From positions 248,001 through 312,000 of the forward strand of contig CAWKGC010000024.1 of assembly GCA_963849005.1 (NCBI GenBank): 64,000 bases of DNA. Direction: 5' to 3'. A program made the translations under genes and the position numbers. Of the stretch, positions 43,592 to 52,897 are shown one piece after another (position 1 is the first letter of the stretch; every line of letters starts with the position of its first letter). The notes under the pieces are model-generated. The model searched no databases and was not told where the DNA came from. It was given only the letters and a program-made list of their open reading frames with translations. Origin of the DNA: CAWKGC01 sp963849005. Lineage in GTDB: Bacteria > Pseudomonadota > Gammaproteobacteria > Burkholderiales > Usitatibacteraceae.

Positions 43592-45297
43592 CTACTTCGC
43601 CGTGCTGCGGGAGCCGGAGCCGGGGCTGGGGCGGCAACCGCCGCGGTCTTGCCTTCGCCGCGCTTCTTCGCCATCGCGTCGTCGAGCATCTTGATGCCCT
43701 CCTGCGAGATCGCCATGCCCTTGTTGATCGAGTCGTCCGCGCTTCGGGTTGTGGAAGTACGCGCCGTTCGAGGCGTCCAGAACTCCCAGTGCACGTGCGC
43801 CTCGTAGTGCTTGTCGCGCACTGCGCGAGCGGGCCTCGTCCACGCCGAGGTTCTTCGCCTCCTCGAACTTGTCGACCATGCGCGTGAGCCAGTACTCGGC
43901 CTTGCGCAGCTTGCCCTTGAAGCGGCTCTTGAGCGAATCGATCGTGTAGATCGCCTGCTTCTCCGTCCAGCCCTGGTGGCAGCCCAGGCAGGTCTCCTTC
44001 ACGTAGTTCCTCGGGCTGGTCTGCCAGTGCGAGGTGAAGATCTTGCCGGTCTTGGCGTCCTTCATCTTCGGCATGTGGCAGGTGTGGCATCGATGCCCGC
44101 CTTGTCGTGCACGGAGCCGTAATAGGTCTCCGACGTCCGGGTGCTGCGCCTTCCACAGCAGCGCGCCGGTGATGCCGTGCTTGAAGTCGCGGAACTTGAG
44201 GTCGTGTAGTGCTTGCCGATCTCGTTACGTCCTTGAACGGGAAGTGGTTGGTGCGCGGGTCGTCCATGCCGATCGGCTTGCCGGTCATCGGATCGGTGCC
44301 CGGGTTGCAGTTGTACTCGACGTGGCACTGGCCGCATTGCAGCTTGGTGTCGTACTTGTCGAGGATGGCGATCTTGCGCGTGTGGCCGCGCACGCCGAGT
44401 TCCTTCACGTCGATCTTCGCGCCGCTCGTCGTCCGCGTGCCAGAGCGTGTCCTTCTCGGGGCGGGTGAGCGCCTGGATCAGGCCGTCACGGATGATGCGC
44501 GGCTGGGCGCAGTGGGGGTCGTGGCAGAAGATGCAGTTGAGCGAGTGGTTCACGTCCTTCACGAACTCGTTCACCTTCGACGTGCGGCTCCATTTCGCGT
44601 CGGCGCGGGGTCGCCCAGGTAGGCCCAGTCGAGGATGTGGTCCGGGGTCTTGCACGACATGCACACCGGGTTCGCCGCGGCCGCCGTGCCCGGCTTGAAG
44701 GCTTGTGCGGCTTCGCCGGGATACTTGTCGTAGATCACGTCCCAGAGCATGAAATTGCCGCCGGCTGCGCGAGGGCCCGCCAGCCCTGCTTGTTCTCGAA
44801 GCGGCCGCCGAACGCGCGGTCGACCACCAGCTGGTCGTAGAGCGCGAAGGCGTGGAGCGCGGGACGTTGTGTTCCTTGGTGAAGCCGTGCGGCGTCATCA
44901 GCTTGTCCCAGGCCGGGTTGGGCGACGGGCCGCCGGCCTGCGATTTCTCGTTGCGGGCGGTCTTGTTGTAGTTCACCTTGTACATCGTTTCGTACTGGTT
45001 CTTGTGGCAGGCGCCGCAGGCCTCCGAGCCTGTCCGGGTGACCGGCCGCATCTGCGGGCTCTTGAGGTGCTCGGCGATGCCGTCGTGGCAGGCGCCGCAG
45101 CCGACCGACTTGTGCTTGCCCGGGTCGTGCATCTTGCCGATGCCGCCGTGGCAGCCGGCGCACTCCTTGCCGCCATAGGCCGTTTTCGCGGCGGGCTCCC
45201 TGGCCGGAGCGGCCGCCACCGCATCGTTCAGCACGAGCGCGGAAAGGACGAACACGAGCGATGCGGCGAGCACGGTGCGGCACAATTCGAGACGCAT
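43592..45297 (-). CDS. Octaheme c-type cytochrome nitrite reductase (ONR type), frameshifted
   Basis: The enzyme reduces nitrite to ammonium in the periplasm. After a signal peptide (MRLELCRTVLAASLVFVLSA) eight heme-binding motifs are found in order: CAGCH, CGACH, CGACH, CMSCK (44663-44649), CIFCH, CGQCH, CHTCH and CLGCH. The fourth, with lysine as heme ligand, is the catalytic heme of octaheme nitrite reductases such as that of Thioalkalivibrio nitratireducens; NrfA has the same CxxCK but only five hemes. CHVEYNC places Tyr and Cys two apart (44315-44307), the pair cross-linked in ONR. TNHFPFKDV holds the active-site His. Indels lie near 44865, 44750, 44620, 44430, 44220, 44090 and 43830. 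CcmI follows. Confidence 0.88.
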
Positions 45298-45365
45298 GAA
45301 ATCCCCCTTTGGCGCGTCTGAAGGCGCGCATCCGTTCGAAATTATCAGCCGCGCACCGCCATGGG

Positions 45366-45379
45366 TTGACTCAGGTCAA
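45366..45379. promoter_or_regulatory. FNR/ANR/DNR-type palindrome upstream of the octaheme nitrite reductase
   Basis: TTGACTCAGGTCAA is a perfect inverted repeat of TTGAC with a four-base spacer. It fits the FNR/ANR-family half-site TTGA(T/C). Its centre is about 75 bp before the reductase start, compatible with activation from an upstream -41.5 position. Regulator identity (oxygen- or NO-sensing) is inferred. Confidence 0.65.
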
Positions 45380-45453
45380 CTCCGGCACATCGCGCGCCCG
45401 GATGCCCCGGGGTCGAGGGACACCGGTAGGCGTCCAACCGGCGGGGCGCGGGA

Positions 45454-46032
45454 CTAGGTGGCTTCTTCCAGGCCGATGTGGCGGCGCAATTCCTCGTAAC
45501 GCTGCTCCGGCCTGTCGCCGAAGACCGGGTCGTGCCCCGCGGGCGCGGCATCGCGGACGGCATTCCAGTCCGCTGCCGTGAGGTTCTTCGCGGCGCGCGC
45601 CAGGATGTCCCCCTCTTCCTTCGCGATGTGGTTTTCGTAATAGACGAGGTAGGTGGCGAGCGCCATCTCGACTTCCTCCCGCGACACCACGACGTCTTCC
45701 AGGATGGCGTTGATCTGCAGCAGCGCCTTCTCGCCGGTATTGGCGATGACGCGATGCTCCTGGTGCAATCGCGCGAGCGGCAACTCCATGTCGGGACAGT
45801 GCTTCGCCAGCCGCCGGAAGGCCTCGTCCTCGCGCGGGTGGTGGTAACGGTCGGAGATTCGCGCAGGTAGGTGATGATGTCCTGCATCAGACTCGTACCT
45901 CGGCCGCTCGCCGAGGTGGAAGACGTCGAGCTCCCTGCGCAGCAGCCGCAGCAGCTTGCCGAAATAGACGTGCTCGGTATGCCAGGCGTTGACCGGGCCG
46001 GTCGATACGTTGGAGTCGGGAAAGGACTTCAT
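45454..46032 (-). CDS. Hemerythrin-domain protein, two compensating frameshifts
   Basis: The 192-residue protein holds a non-heme diiron hemerythrin bundle that can bind O2 or NO. MKSFPDSNVSTGPVNAWHTE gives the first His of the site (WHTEH), DRYHHPREDEAF the next pair, LHQEHRVIA the third, and YYENHIAKEEGDIL the last His and Glu. Two indels near 45885 and 45857 cancel; between them the sequence reads MQDIITYLRE. It is cytoplasmic (no signal). An FNR-like box lies 34 bp upstream, and a nitroreductase gene is divergent. Similar proteins act in NO or oxygen sensing and iron-centre repair; which applies here is not known. Confidence 0.85.
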   Translation of the reverse strand: MKSFPDSNVSTGPVNAWHTEHVYFGKLLRLLRRELDVFHLGERPRYESDAGHHHLPARISDRYHHPREDEAFRRLAKHCPDMELPLARLHQEHRVIANTGEKALLQINAILEDVVVSREEVEMALATYLVYYENHIAKEEGDILARAAKNLTAADWNAVRDAAPAGHDPVFGDRPEQRYEELRRHIGLEEAT

Positions 46033-46065
46033 CCGACCATTCTTCCTGCGGGCGGGAACGCGGTA

Positions 46066-46079
46066 TTGAGCCATATCAA
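46066..46079. promoter_or_regulatory. FNR-type box between hemerythrin and nitroreductase genes
   Basis: TTGAGCCATATCAA matches the FNR consensus TTGAT-N4-ATCAA at nine of ten defined bases. It lies 34 bp before the hemerythrin start and about 125 bp before the divergent nitroreductase start. It may serve the hemerythrin promoter; the short distance would also allow repression. Confidence 0.65.
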
Positions 46080-46202
46080 GCTTGGCGCGGTCGCCGCAGC
46101 GGGCCGGGCGCGATCGGCCGGTGCCATTCCCTTTGCACGGCTGTACTTGATGCCGGCGCCGCATGCGGCTAGATGGCCCATCCACCACCGGCCATGCGCC
46201 CA

Positions 46203-46954
46203 TGACAGACAAGTCCGCAGTCCTTTCCTCGTTGATCCGCGAGCGCCGCAGCGTGCGCGATTTCCGTCCCGACGAAATCCCGCGGCGTTGCTCGATGAAG
46301 TGCTCGAGGACGCGAACTGGGCGCCGAGCTGGTCGAACACGCAGCCTTACCGCGTGGCCATCGCCTCGGGCGAGGCTCAAAGAACGCCTGAAGCAGGGAA
46401 CTCGGCGCGCGCTTCGACGCCGGCATGCGCGTGATGGCGGGCGGGTGGGCCGCGAAGCTCAAGGTGTTCCTCACGCGGGAAGGCATGCCCGACGGCGATT
46501 TCGCCACCAACTTCGCCTATCCGGAGGACCTGCTGCCGGCGCGCCGCGCCACCGGCTTCGGGCTGTACAAGCTGCTCGGCATCGATCGCAAGGACATGGC
46601 CGCGCGCAACCTGCAGATGCGGCGCAATTTCGAGTTCTTCGGCGCGCCCACCGTGATGTTCCTGTTCGTTCACAAGGGACTGCGCGAGTACAGCGTGCTC
46701 GACGCCGGCATCTGGCTGCAGACGCTCATGCTATCGGCGCAGGCGCGCGGGCTGGCAACCTGCGCGCAGGGGGCGCTCGCGACCTGGGCGGGGCCGGTGA
46801 AGCAGGCCTTCGACGTGTCGAAGGACTACAAGCTGGTCTGCGGCCTGTCGATCGGCTATGCGTCCGATGACCCGGTGAATGCCTACAACCCGGGGCGTGG
46901 CGCGGCGCGACGCGGATCGTCAGGCCTGCCGCAAACGGGCGAACAGGCGACTGA
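46203..46954 (+). CDS. Nitroreductase-family flavoprotein, frameshifted
   Basis: The FMN-dependent oxidoreductase reads LIRERRSVRDFRPDEIP (the family RRSxRxF start), then DEVLEDANWAPSWSNTQPYR (FMN contact), RVMAGGWAAKLKVFLTREG, GLYKLLGIDRKDMAARNLQM, DAGIWLQTLMLSAQARGLAT and LVCGLSIGYASDDPVNAYNP. Length is about 250 residues, on the long side for the family, as in the branch with the inserted lid near residue 110. Breaks lie near 46283, 46385 and 46895. The final residues are uncertain; IVRPA is the usual ending and the stop then falls at 46952. It is divergent from the hemerythrin gene and converges on TctA. Confidence 0.85.
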
Positions 46955-48412
46955 TCAGGGGCCAGAAGAGCAGCAGGAGCGCGAGCGTGCTGATGGAACC
47001 CACTCCGTTCGACCAGAAGACCCGCATGTCGCCCGCCGAGCCGATCATCGATAGCCGGAAGGAATCCTCGGCGCGATTGCCCAGCACCATCGCGAGCGTG
47101 AGCGGCGCCAGCGGGACCTGGATCTTCTTGAAGACGTAGCCGACGATGCCGAAGGCGAGCATCAGCCAGATGTCGAACATCGCGTTCTGGATCGCGAAGG
47201 CGCCGATCGCGCACGAGACGACGATCATCGGCGCAATCGCGGCGAAGGGCACGCGCAGAACCGCGGCGAACAGCGGCACAGTCGGTGAGCACCATGACCA
47301 GGCCCACGACGTTGCCCAGGTACATCGAGGCGATCGAGCCCCAGACGAATTCCTTGTGCTCGACGAACAGCAGCGGGCCGGGACTTCGCCCCCACACCAT
47401 CAGGCCGCCCAGCAGGATTGCCGCCGTGCCCGAGCCCGGGATGCCGAGCGCCAGCATGGGCAGAAGCGCGGCGGTTCCCGAGGCGTGCGCCGCGGTCTCC
47501 GGCGCGAACACGCCTTCGATGCGGCCCTTGCCGAAGGTCTCCGGTTCCTTCGAGAAACGCTTGGCGAGGTTGTAGCCCATGAAGGACGCCGCGATGGCGC
47601 CGCCCGGCGTGATGCCGAGCCAGCAGCCGATCGCCGACGACCTGAGCAGCGTCACCCAGTATTTCGGCAGGTCCTTCCACACGCTCCACACGACGCGCAG
47701 GCTGATGCTCGCCGCGTGGCCGCGCAGCGCCAGGCGCTCCTCCATGGTGAGCAGGATCTCGCTGATGCCGAACGAGCCCGATCACGGCGACCAGGAAGTT
47801 CACGCCGCGCAGCAGGTCGTCCGAGCCGAAGGTCATGCGCAACTGGCCCGCGACGGTGTCCATGCCGACGCCTGCCAGCAGCAACCCGAGCGCCATGGAG
47901 ATGATGGTCTTGTGCTTGTCCTCCTTGCCCAGGCCGACGAAGGAACAGAAGGTGAGGAGGTACACGGCGAAGAATTCCGGCGGCCCGAACTGCAGCGCGA
48001 AGCTCGCGATCTTCGGCGCAAGGAAGGTGATCAGCAGGACCGCCACCAGCGAGCCGATGAAGGACGACGTGAACGCCGCCGTGAGCGCCTCGGCCGCCTT
48101 GCCCTGCTGCGCCATCGGGTAGCCGTCGAAGGTGGTCGCGACCGACCACGCTTCGCCCGGGATGTTGAACAGGATCGAGGTGATCGCGCCGCCGAACAGC
48201 GCCCCCCAGTAGATGCACGAGAGCATGACGATGGCGGAAGTCGGGTCCATCGTGAAGGTGAGCGGGAGCAGGATCGCCACCCCGTTCGGCCCGCCGAGCC
48301 CGGGCAGCACGCCGACGAAGATGCCGAGCGTGAGGCCCACCATCATCAGGGCGAGGATCTTCCAGGTGAGCAGTACGGAAAATCCGTAGAGCAGCAGGTT
48401 GACGGCTTCCAA
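46920..48412 (-). CDS. tctA: Tripartite tricarboxylate transporter large membrane subunit TctA, frameshifted
   Basis: TctA forms the 12-span channel of the TTT carboxylate transporter, driven by a cation gradient. MEAVNLLLYGFSVLLTWKIL opens the protein. The conserved loop is GVLPGLGGPNGVAILLPLTF, followed by SCIYWGALFGGAITSILFNI and PGEAWSVATTFDGYPMAQQG. The repeat motif in the second half is LGITPGGAIAASFMGYNLAK, and later GIPGSGTAAILLGGLMVWGR. Breaks lie near 47775 and 47285; the remaining C-terminus is intact to ISRLFARLRQA. Length is near 497 residues, normal for TctA. It is the last gene of the tctCBA operon. Confidence 0.92.
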
Positions 48413-48422
48413 GGGGCTTTTC

Positions 48423-49001
48423 CTAGCGTCCGATGAGGCGTTCGCGCGCCCCCTTCGGCATGATCACGTCGAAGGCGACGTCGAAGGTCAGGAACATGCC
48501 CGCGGTGAAGATGAAGGCCGTGAGCAGGGATATCCACGGCTTGATGCGGCCGACCACCGCCATGAAGCTCGCGATCAGGAGGAAGCTCGCGACGTACAGC
48601 CCGAGCCATTGCACGAGCGGGACGAACAGCACCGTCGGCACCAGTACCTGCAGCACGCGCTTGAACTGGTCGCGCGAGACGAAGGCCGCCTGCGGGCTTC
48701 GCGCGGTGCAGGAACTCCGTCACCAGGCCGAACAGGCAGGCGCCCGCGAGGATCATCGCCACCCAGAACGGGAAGTACCCCGCCTTCGGGCCGGTGGACT
48801 CCCAGCCGACCCCGGTGCGCCAGTTGTCCCAGGCCACTCAGCAGCGCGAACGCCAGCACGATCGCGAGGGTGACGGCTCCCACCGTGCGCTGCCCGGCGA
48901 CTGCGGGCGAAGTGTCCTCTCGGGCGCGTCCGGTTTTCTCAGCCCGCGACGATCTCCGCGCTTTTTCTTTCCGCGTTGTTTTTTTTTTTTCCCCCACTCA
49001 T
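48423..49001 (-). CDS. tctB: Tripartite tricarboxylate transporter small subunit TctB, frameshifted
   Basis: TctB is the four-span partner of TctA. ATG 49001 is followed by a run of 12 A in the coding strand, then KKTTRKEKARRSSRAEKTGR, a basic cytoplasmic leader. The spans read TVGAVTLAIVLAFALLSGLG, KAGYFPFWVAMILAGACLFG (the KAGYFP motif typical of TctB), MLQVLVPTVLFVPLVQWLGL and ISLLTAFIFTAGMFLTFDVA. Breaks lie near 48840 and 48700, and the A run probably contains another. The gene ends ten bases before tctA starts. About 190 residues, slightly longer than usual because of the charged leader. Confidence 0.85.
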
Positions 49002-49995
49002 GCGCGACGAATCCGGCTCGGTCATCAGCCCCTTGTTGAGCGCGTCATCCTCCTCGAGGAACTTGACCATGGCGGGCCCGGTGAGGAACACGGGCTTCAG
49101 CGCCTGCTTCTCCATGTAATCCTTGTATTCCTGCGTCTGCACGAGCTTCTTGAAGAGGTCCACGTAGAACTCGGTCTGCTCGGGCGTCACCTTGCCGGGC
49201 AGGAACATGGCCCGGAGCATCTGGTAGGTCACGTCCAGGCCCTGCTCGGGGCAGGTGGGATATCATTCCAGGACTGCGTCTCGGTGACCTTGGACTTGTA
49301 CGCCATGCGCTCCCTGGCGAACACGCACAAGGCGCGCACCTGCCCTGCGCGCCACACCTCGAGGTTCTCGGAGGGGTTGTTGACGTTGGATTGCGTGTGG
49401 TTGCCGACGAGCTGCGTGGCCGCCTCGCCGCCGGACTTGTAGGGGAGGTAGGCGAACTTGGCCCCGGTCTTCTTCTCCATGAACACGGTGAGCACGTGGT
49501 CCTCGCGCTCGATCCTCCGCCCCCATCTTCATCGACGGGTCGGCCTTCTTCGCGGCTTCGGCGTATTCCTTCACCGTCTTGTACGGGTGCCTGCGCGTTG
49601 GTCCAGAGCACGAACTCGTCGAGCGCGATCACCGAGACCGGGGTGAGGTCGCGCCAGTTGAAGGGGATCTTGGCCGACAGCGGCAGCATGTAGATGAGCG
49701 AATAGGCGATCAGCACCTTGTTCGGGTCGCCGGCGCTGCTCTTCATGTACATCAGCGCCTCGGCACCGGAGGCGCCGCCCTTGAGCGATACCACGACCGG
49801 CTGCTTCATCAGGTTGTTCTTCTGGATCGCGGCCTGCATCATCCGCGCCATCTGGTCCGAGGCGCCGCCCGCGCCTGCCGCGACGACGATCTCGACGGGC
49901 TTCGTGGGCTCCCAGGCGTGCGCCGGGGCGCCGGCCAGCACAAGGGCGGAAAGGGCGGCTGCGGCAATCCGCAGGGATGCGCGTTTGTTCGGCAT
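48998..49995 (-). CDS. tctC: TTT substrate-binding protein TctC of the complete operon, frameshifted
   Basis: The periplasmic receptor of the tctCBA operon. MPNKRASLRIAAAALSALVL starts the signal peptide, ending APAHA. The mature part has TKPVEIVVAAGAGGASDQMA, KQPVVVSLKGGASGAEALMY, ALDEFVLWTNAQ, KTGAKFAYLPYKSGGEAATQ, LVGNHTQSNVNNPSENLEVW, PEQTEFYVDLFKKLVQTQEY and GPAMVKFLEEDDALNKGLMT. The KPVEIVVAAGAGG motif differs from the PFPPGG of the orphan Bug receptors, a separate subgroup. Breaks lie near 49580, 49515 and 49260. The stop is unclear: a TGA overlapping the tctB start is preferred, but one frame continues to 48939. Confidence 0.88.
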
Positions 49996-50146
49996 GGAAT
50001 CTCCTCTCGTTGGTCTCGGTAAATTCTGGCGCCAGTATAGCTCCGGCTGCGCAACTTGTTCGCACCGCTCGCGGCGCGGCAAAAGCGGTATGCTGCCGTT
50101 TCACTCGCCCGAAGCGCGGATGACAACAACCAGGAGGAGACAAGTG

Positions 50147-51115
50147 ATGAAGATGAGCCGCCTTGCCCGCACGGCCGCCGTGCTGTTCGCATTTTCGCAC
50201 CGGGAATCGCCTTCGCGCAGGTGGGCTTTCCCCCGCCGCCGCCGAAAGTGAGCCCCGCGGCCGGCGTCATCGACATGCACGTGCATCCCGCGCCGGACGT
50301 GTTCGGCCGCGCGCTTACCGACATCGAGCTGGCGACGGTCGCGCGCCGCAAGGGCATGCGCGGCCTCGTCCTGAAGAACCACGTCGTCACCACGGCGGAC
50401 CGCGCGGCGACCGCGATGGAAGCGGTGCCGGGCATCGAGATCTGGGGCGGCATCGTGCTCAACAATTCGGTGGGCGGGGTCAATCCGACGCGGTGGAATG
50501 GATGCACCGCATGTCGGGCGGCCGCGGCAAGATCGTCTGGCTGCCGACCTTCGACTCCGACAAGCACATCAAGACGCTGGTGGACAAGAACAAGCCGGCC
50601 TCATGGTGGCGCCGGGCGGCGTGGTCACGCCGCAGATGGAAGAGATCCTGAAGATCATCGCGCGCGAGAACCTGGTGCTCGCCACGGGCCACGTGCACGC
50701 CGAGGAAGTCGTCGCGGTCACGAGCCGCGCCAAGGAGCTCGGCGTGAAGAACATCCTCGTGACGCACGGGCTGACCAACATCCCGGGGCTGTCGATGGCG
50801 CAGGCGAAGGAAGTCGCCGCGCTGGGCGGGATGATCGAGATCTGCTACCTGCAGTTCATGGCCGGCCCCGACGCGCAGTACGCGTGGATGAAGCACTGGA
50901 ACCAGGTCAACACGACGCAGGTGCTGATGGCGCTGAACGAAGTGGGCGCCGATTCGCTGGTGCTCTCGACCGATCTCGGCCAGCAGGGAATGATGATGCC
51001 GCCCGACGGGGTCGAGAACGCGATCGCCGCGCTCAAGGCCGCGGGCGTCTCGCAGGGCGACATCGACAAGATGATGAAGAGGAATCCCGCGAGATTGCTC
51101 GGGCTTCCGAACTAG
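50147..51115 (+). CDS. Exported amidohydrolase-like (DUF6282-type) protein, frameshifted
   Basis: CAGGAGGAG precedes ATG 50147. A signal peptide (MKMSRLARTAAVLFAF, then a break near 50205 and GIAFAQ) leads to the metal-binding motif AAGVIDMHVHPAPDVFGRAL. Further motifs are GLVLKNHVVTTADRAA, GKIVWLPTFDSDKHIK, LATGHVHAEEVVAV, NILVTHGLTNIPGLSM and DSLVLSTDLGQQGMMMPPDG. This is a TIM-barrel amidohydrolase-like fold with HxH, Lys, His, His and Asp ligands. Additional breaks lie near 50495 and 50600. Substrate is unknown. It is divergent from the tctCBA operon and may act on the imported compound or its precursor. Confidence 0.78.
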
Positions 51116-51130
51116 GACGCGCGGGAAATG

Positions 51131-51159
51131 AAAAAGGGCCGGCCGCGAGGCCGGCCCTT
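51131..51159 (-). terminator. Rho-independent terminator, minus strand
   Basis: AAGGGCCGGCC (51134-51144) pairs perfectly with GGCCGGCCCTT (51149-51159) around GCGA. On the minus strand five T follow at once, so it terminates the PEBP gene. The same stem can stop the convergent amidohydrolase-like transcript, which lacks a T tract. Confidence 0.85.
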
Positions 51160-51173
51160 CCGGGTGTGCGTTC

Positions 51174-51807
51174 CTACCTGCTGTAGGTTGCGGTGAAAGT
51201 GGCCTTGCCGAGCAACCCGGCGCCGATGCCCTTGTTCATGACAAAGCTGTAGAGCGCGGCGGTGCCCGTCTTCGGGATTCCTCCCGCCGCCGCGACCTGG
51301 TCGACGCCAAGGGCATAGAGCGTCAAGATTGTAGTGATGGGGCGTGTCCCCTGCCGGCGGGCACGGCCCGCCGTAGTTGCCGTTCACCCCGGTGGCGCCG
51401 GTGTCCATGAAGTCCGTGTTTCCGCCATATGCACCCGCAGGCAGGGTCGAGGGACTGTTGCCGGCCCCTTGCGCCAATCCCGTCATGGTCGGCGGCATGT
51501 CGTACACGGCCCAATGCTAGAAGCCGCTACCGGTCGGCGCGTCAGGGTCGTGGATCTGCAAGGACAGCGATTTCGTGCCCGCCGGGACATTGCTCCAGAC
51601 GAGGGCTGGGGCGAAACGTTGGTCCCGGTGCAACCGAAGCCGTTCAGGATGAACTTGGTGGCGAAGGTGCCGCTGACCAGGTCCGGGCTGGTGAGGGTGA
51701 AGACCGGGGTTTGCGCATTGGCATCATTCGAGTTGCAACCGGAAAGCGAAACAGCGGTGACGGCCAGCGACGCTGGCCACCAGGAGCTCAAGCAAGACGG
51801 GTTTCAT
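51174..51807 (-). CDS. YbhB/YbcL-type PEBP-family lipoprotein, frameshifted
   Basis: The protein belongs to the phosphatidylethanolamine-binding protein family of the bacterial YbhB/YbcL branch. The N-terminus MKPVLLELLVAS, then SLAVTAVSLSGC after a break, gives a lipobox (LSGC), which most relatives lack. The core reads FTLTSPDLVSGTFATKFILN, FGCTGTNVSPQ (the GxNxSP ligand motif), PAGTKSLSLQIHDPDAPTG-like sequence, HWAVYDMPPTM, NDFM-like residues and YGGPCPPAGDTPHHYN (the GPxPP motif). Breaks lie near 51775, 51595, 51525 and 51330. A strong terminator follows. Ligand is unknown. Confidence 0.8.
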
Positions 51808-51938
51808 GGCATGCCTCCTCAAGGGGTTTCGAGCGTTTCCCTGGCTGCCCGCCCGTCCCACTCGTTGGAGCGGGCGGCAATTTCAACCGGCAGTGTGCGC
51901 CGGTTCCGGGGCGGGCGGAATTCCCCGCCCCGCGCGGA

Positions 51939-52897
51939 CTATTTCTTCCGCCGCTTCAATTCCGCCTGCACCAGGTCCGGGCGGTCGGAGATGATGCCGT
52001 CCACGCCCATGTCGAGCAGCTTCGCCATCATCGCCGGATCATTCACGGTCCAGGGGATGACGATGATCCCCAGCGACACGCGCCTCGGCCAGCATCGCCG
52101 GCGTGAGAAAGGTCTGGTTGGGCGCCCAGATCCTTCCGCCGGCCGCCTTGACGGCCTTCGGCACGGAGCCGCTGTAGCTCCGGCGTCGAATCCGGCGAGC
52201 CAGGGCGAGGGTCCGTCCGCCGGCGGGCTGAGGGTGCGCGGCGAGGAGAGGTACATGGTGCGGATTTCCGGCGCCTCCTTCTGCATCACCTGCAGCGTGC
52301 TCCAGTCGAAGGACTGCACCATGGTGCGCTCGGCCATCCCGCCTTGCGGATTTCCGCGATCGCCTTGCGCGCGAACTCCTCCGGCGGCAGGGTGGCCGCG
52401 CGATCGTAGCGGCGAGACCTTGGTCTCGCAGTCGAAGCCGACCTTCGTATTGCCCGATTTCTTCACCAGGTCGAAGAGGTCGGAGAGCCTCGGGATGCGC
52501 GTGCCGTCGACGGGCTGCTGGTCCGGGAACGTCCTCCGCGTAGTCGGTGCCCGGCTTGAGCCGGCCGACATCGTACTTCTGCAGCTCCTCGAAGGTCAGT
52601 TCGCTGATGGCCGGGCCGCGTCGCGTCCAGCCACTTTCCGTCGGGGCCGCGCGTGGTGTCCGGATTGAGCTACAGGTCGTGGTGGATCACGACCACGCCG
52701 TCCTTGGTGATCGCCATGTCGCATTCGATGGTGTCGACGCCGAGATCGAGCGCCTTCTGGAAGGCCGGCAGCGTGTTCTCCGGCAGCAGGCCGCGCGCGC
52801 CGCGGTGGCCCTGCAGGTCGAAGGCGTGGGCGGCAAGCGAAAGCAGGAAGGCGGCGGGCCAGGCCAGGACGCGCGCCGCAGGTCCGGCACCGCTCAT
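51939..52897 (-). CDS. Exported glycerophosphodiester phosphodiesterase, frameshifted
   Basis: GDPD enzymes release sn-glycerol 3-phosphate from deacylated phospholipids. The signal peptide in MSGAGPAARVLAWPAAFLLS precedes FDLQGHRGARGLLPENTLPA, where HRG and the PENT motif form the active site. ECDMAITKDGVVVIHHDL adds the metal-binding Glu, Asp and the second His. The middle is broken by about five indels but shows ELTFEELQKYDVG, and the C-terminus is intact (IVIPWTVNDPAMMAKLLDMG, then VDGIISDRPDLVQAEL). ATG 52897 overlaps the stop of the RND gene by four bases, so it is the last gene of the pump operon. Confidence 0.88.

Noticed and set aside
42747..44408. One long fused cytochrome-CcmI protein
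   Set aside because: The apparent fusion arises from frame slips; a stop at 43592-43594 ends the cytochrome and CcmI membrane spans follow.
43592..45297. Pentaheme NrfA nitrite reductase
   Set aside because: Three extra CxxCH motifs precede the CxxCK heme and eight are counted in total, so the octaheme type fits better.
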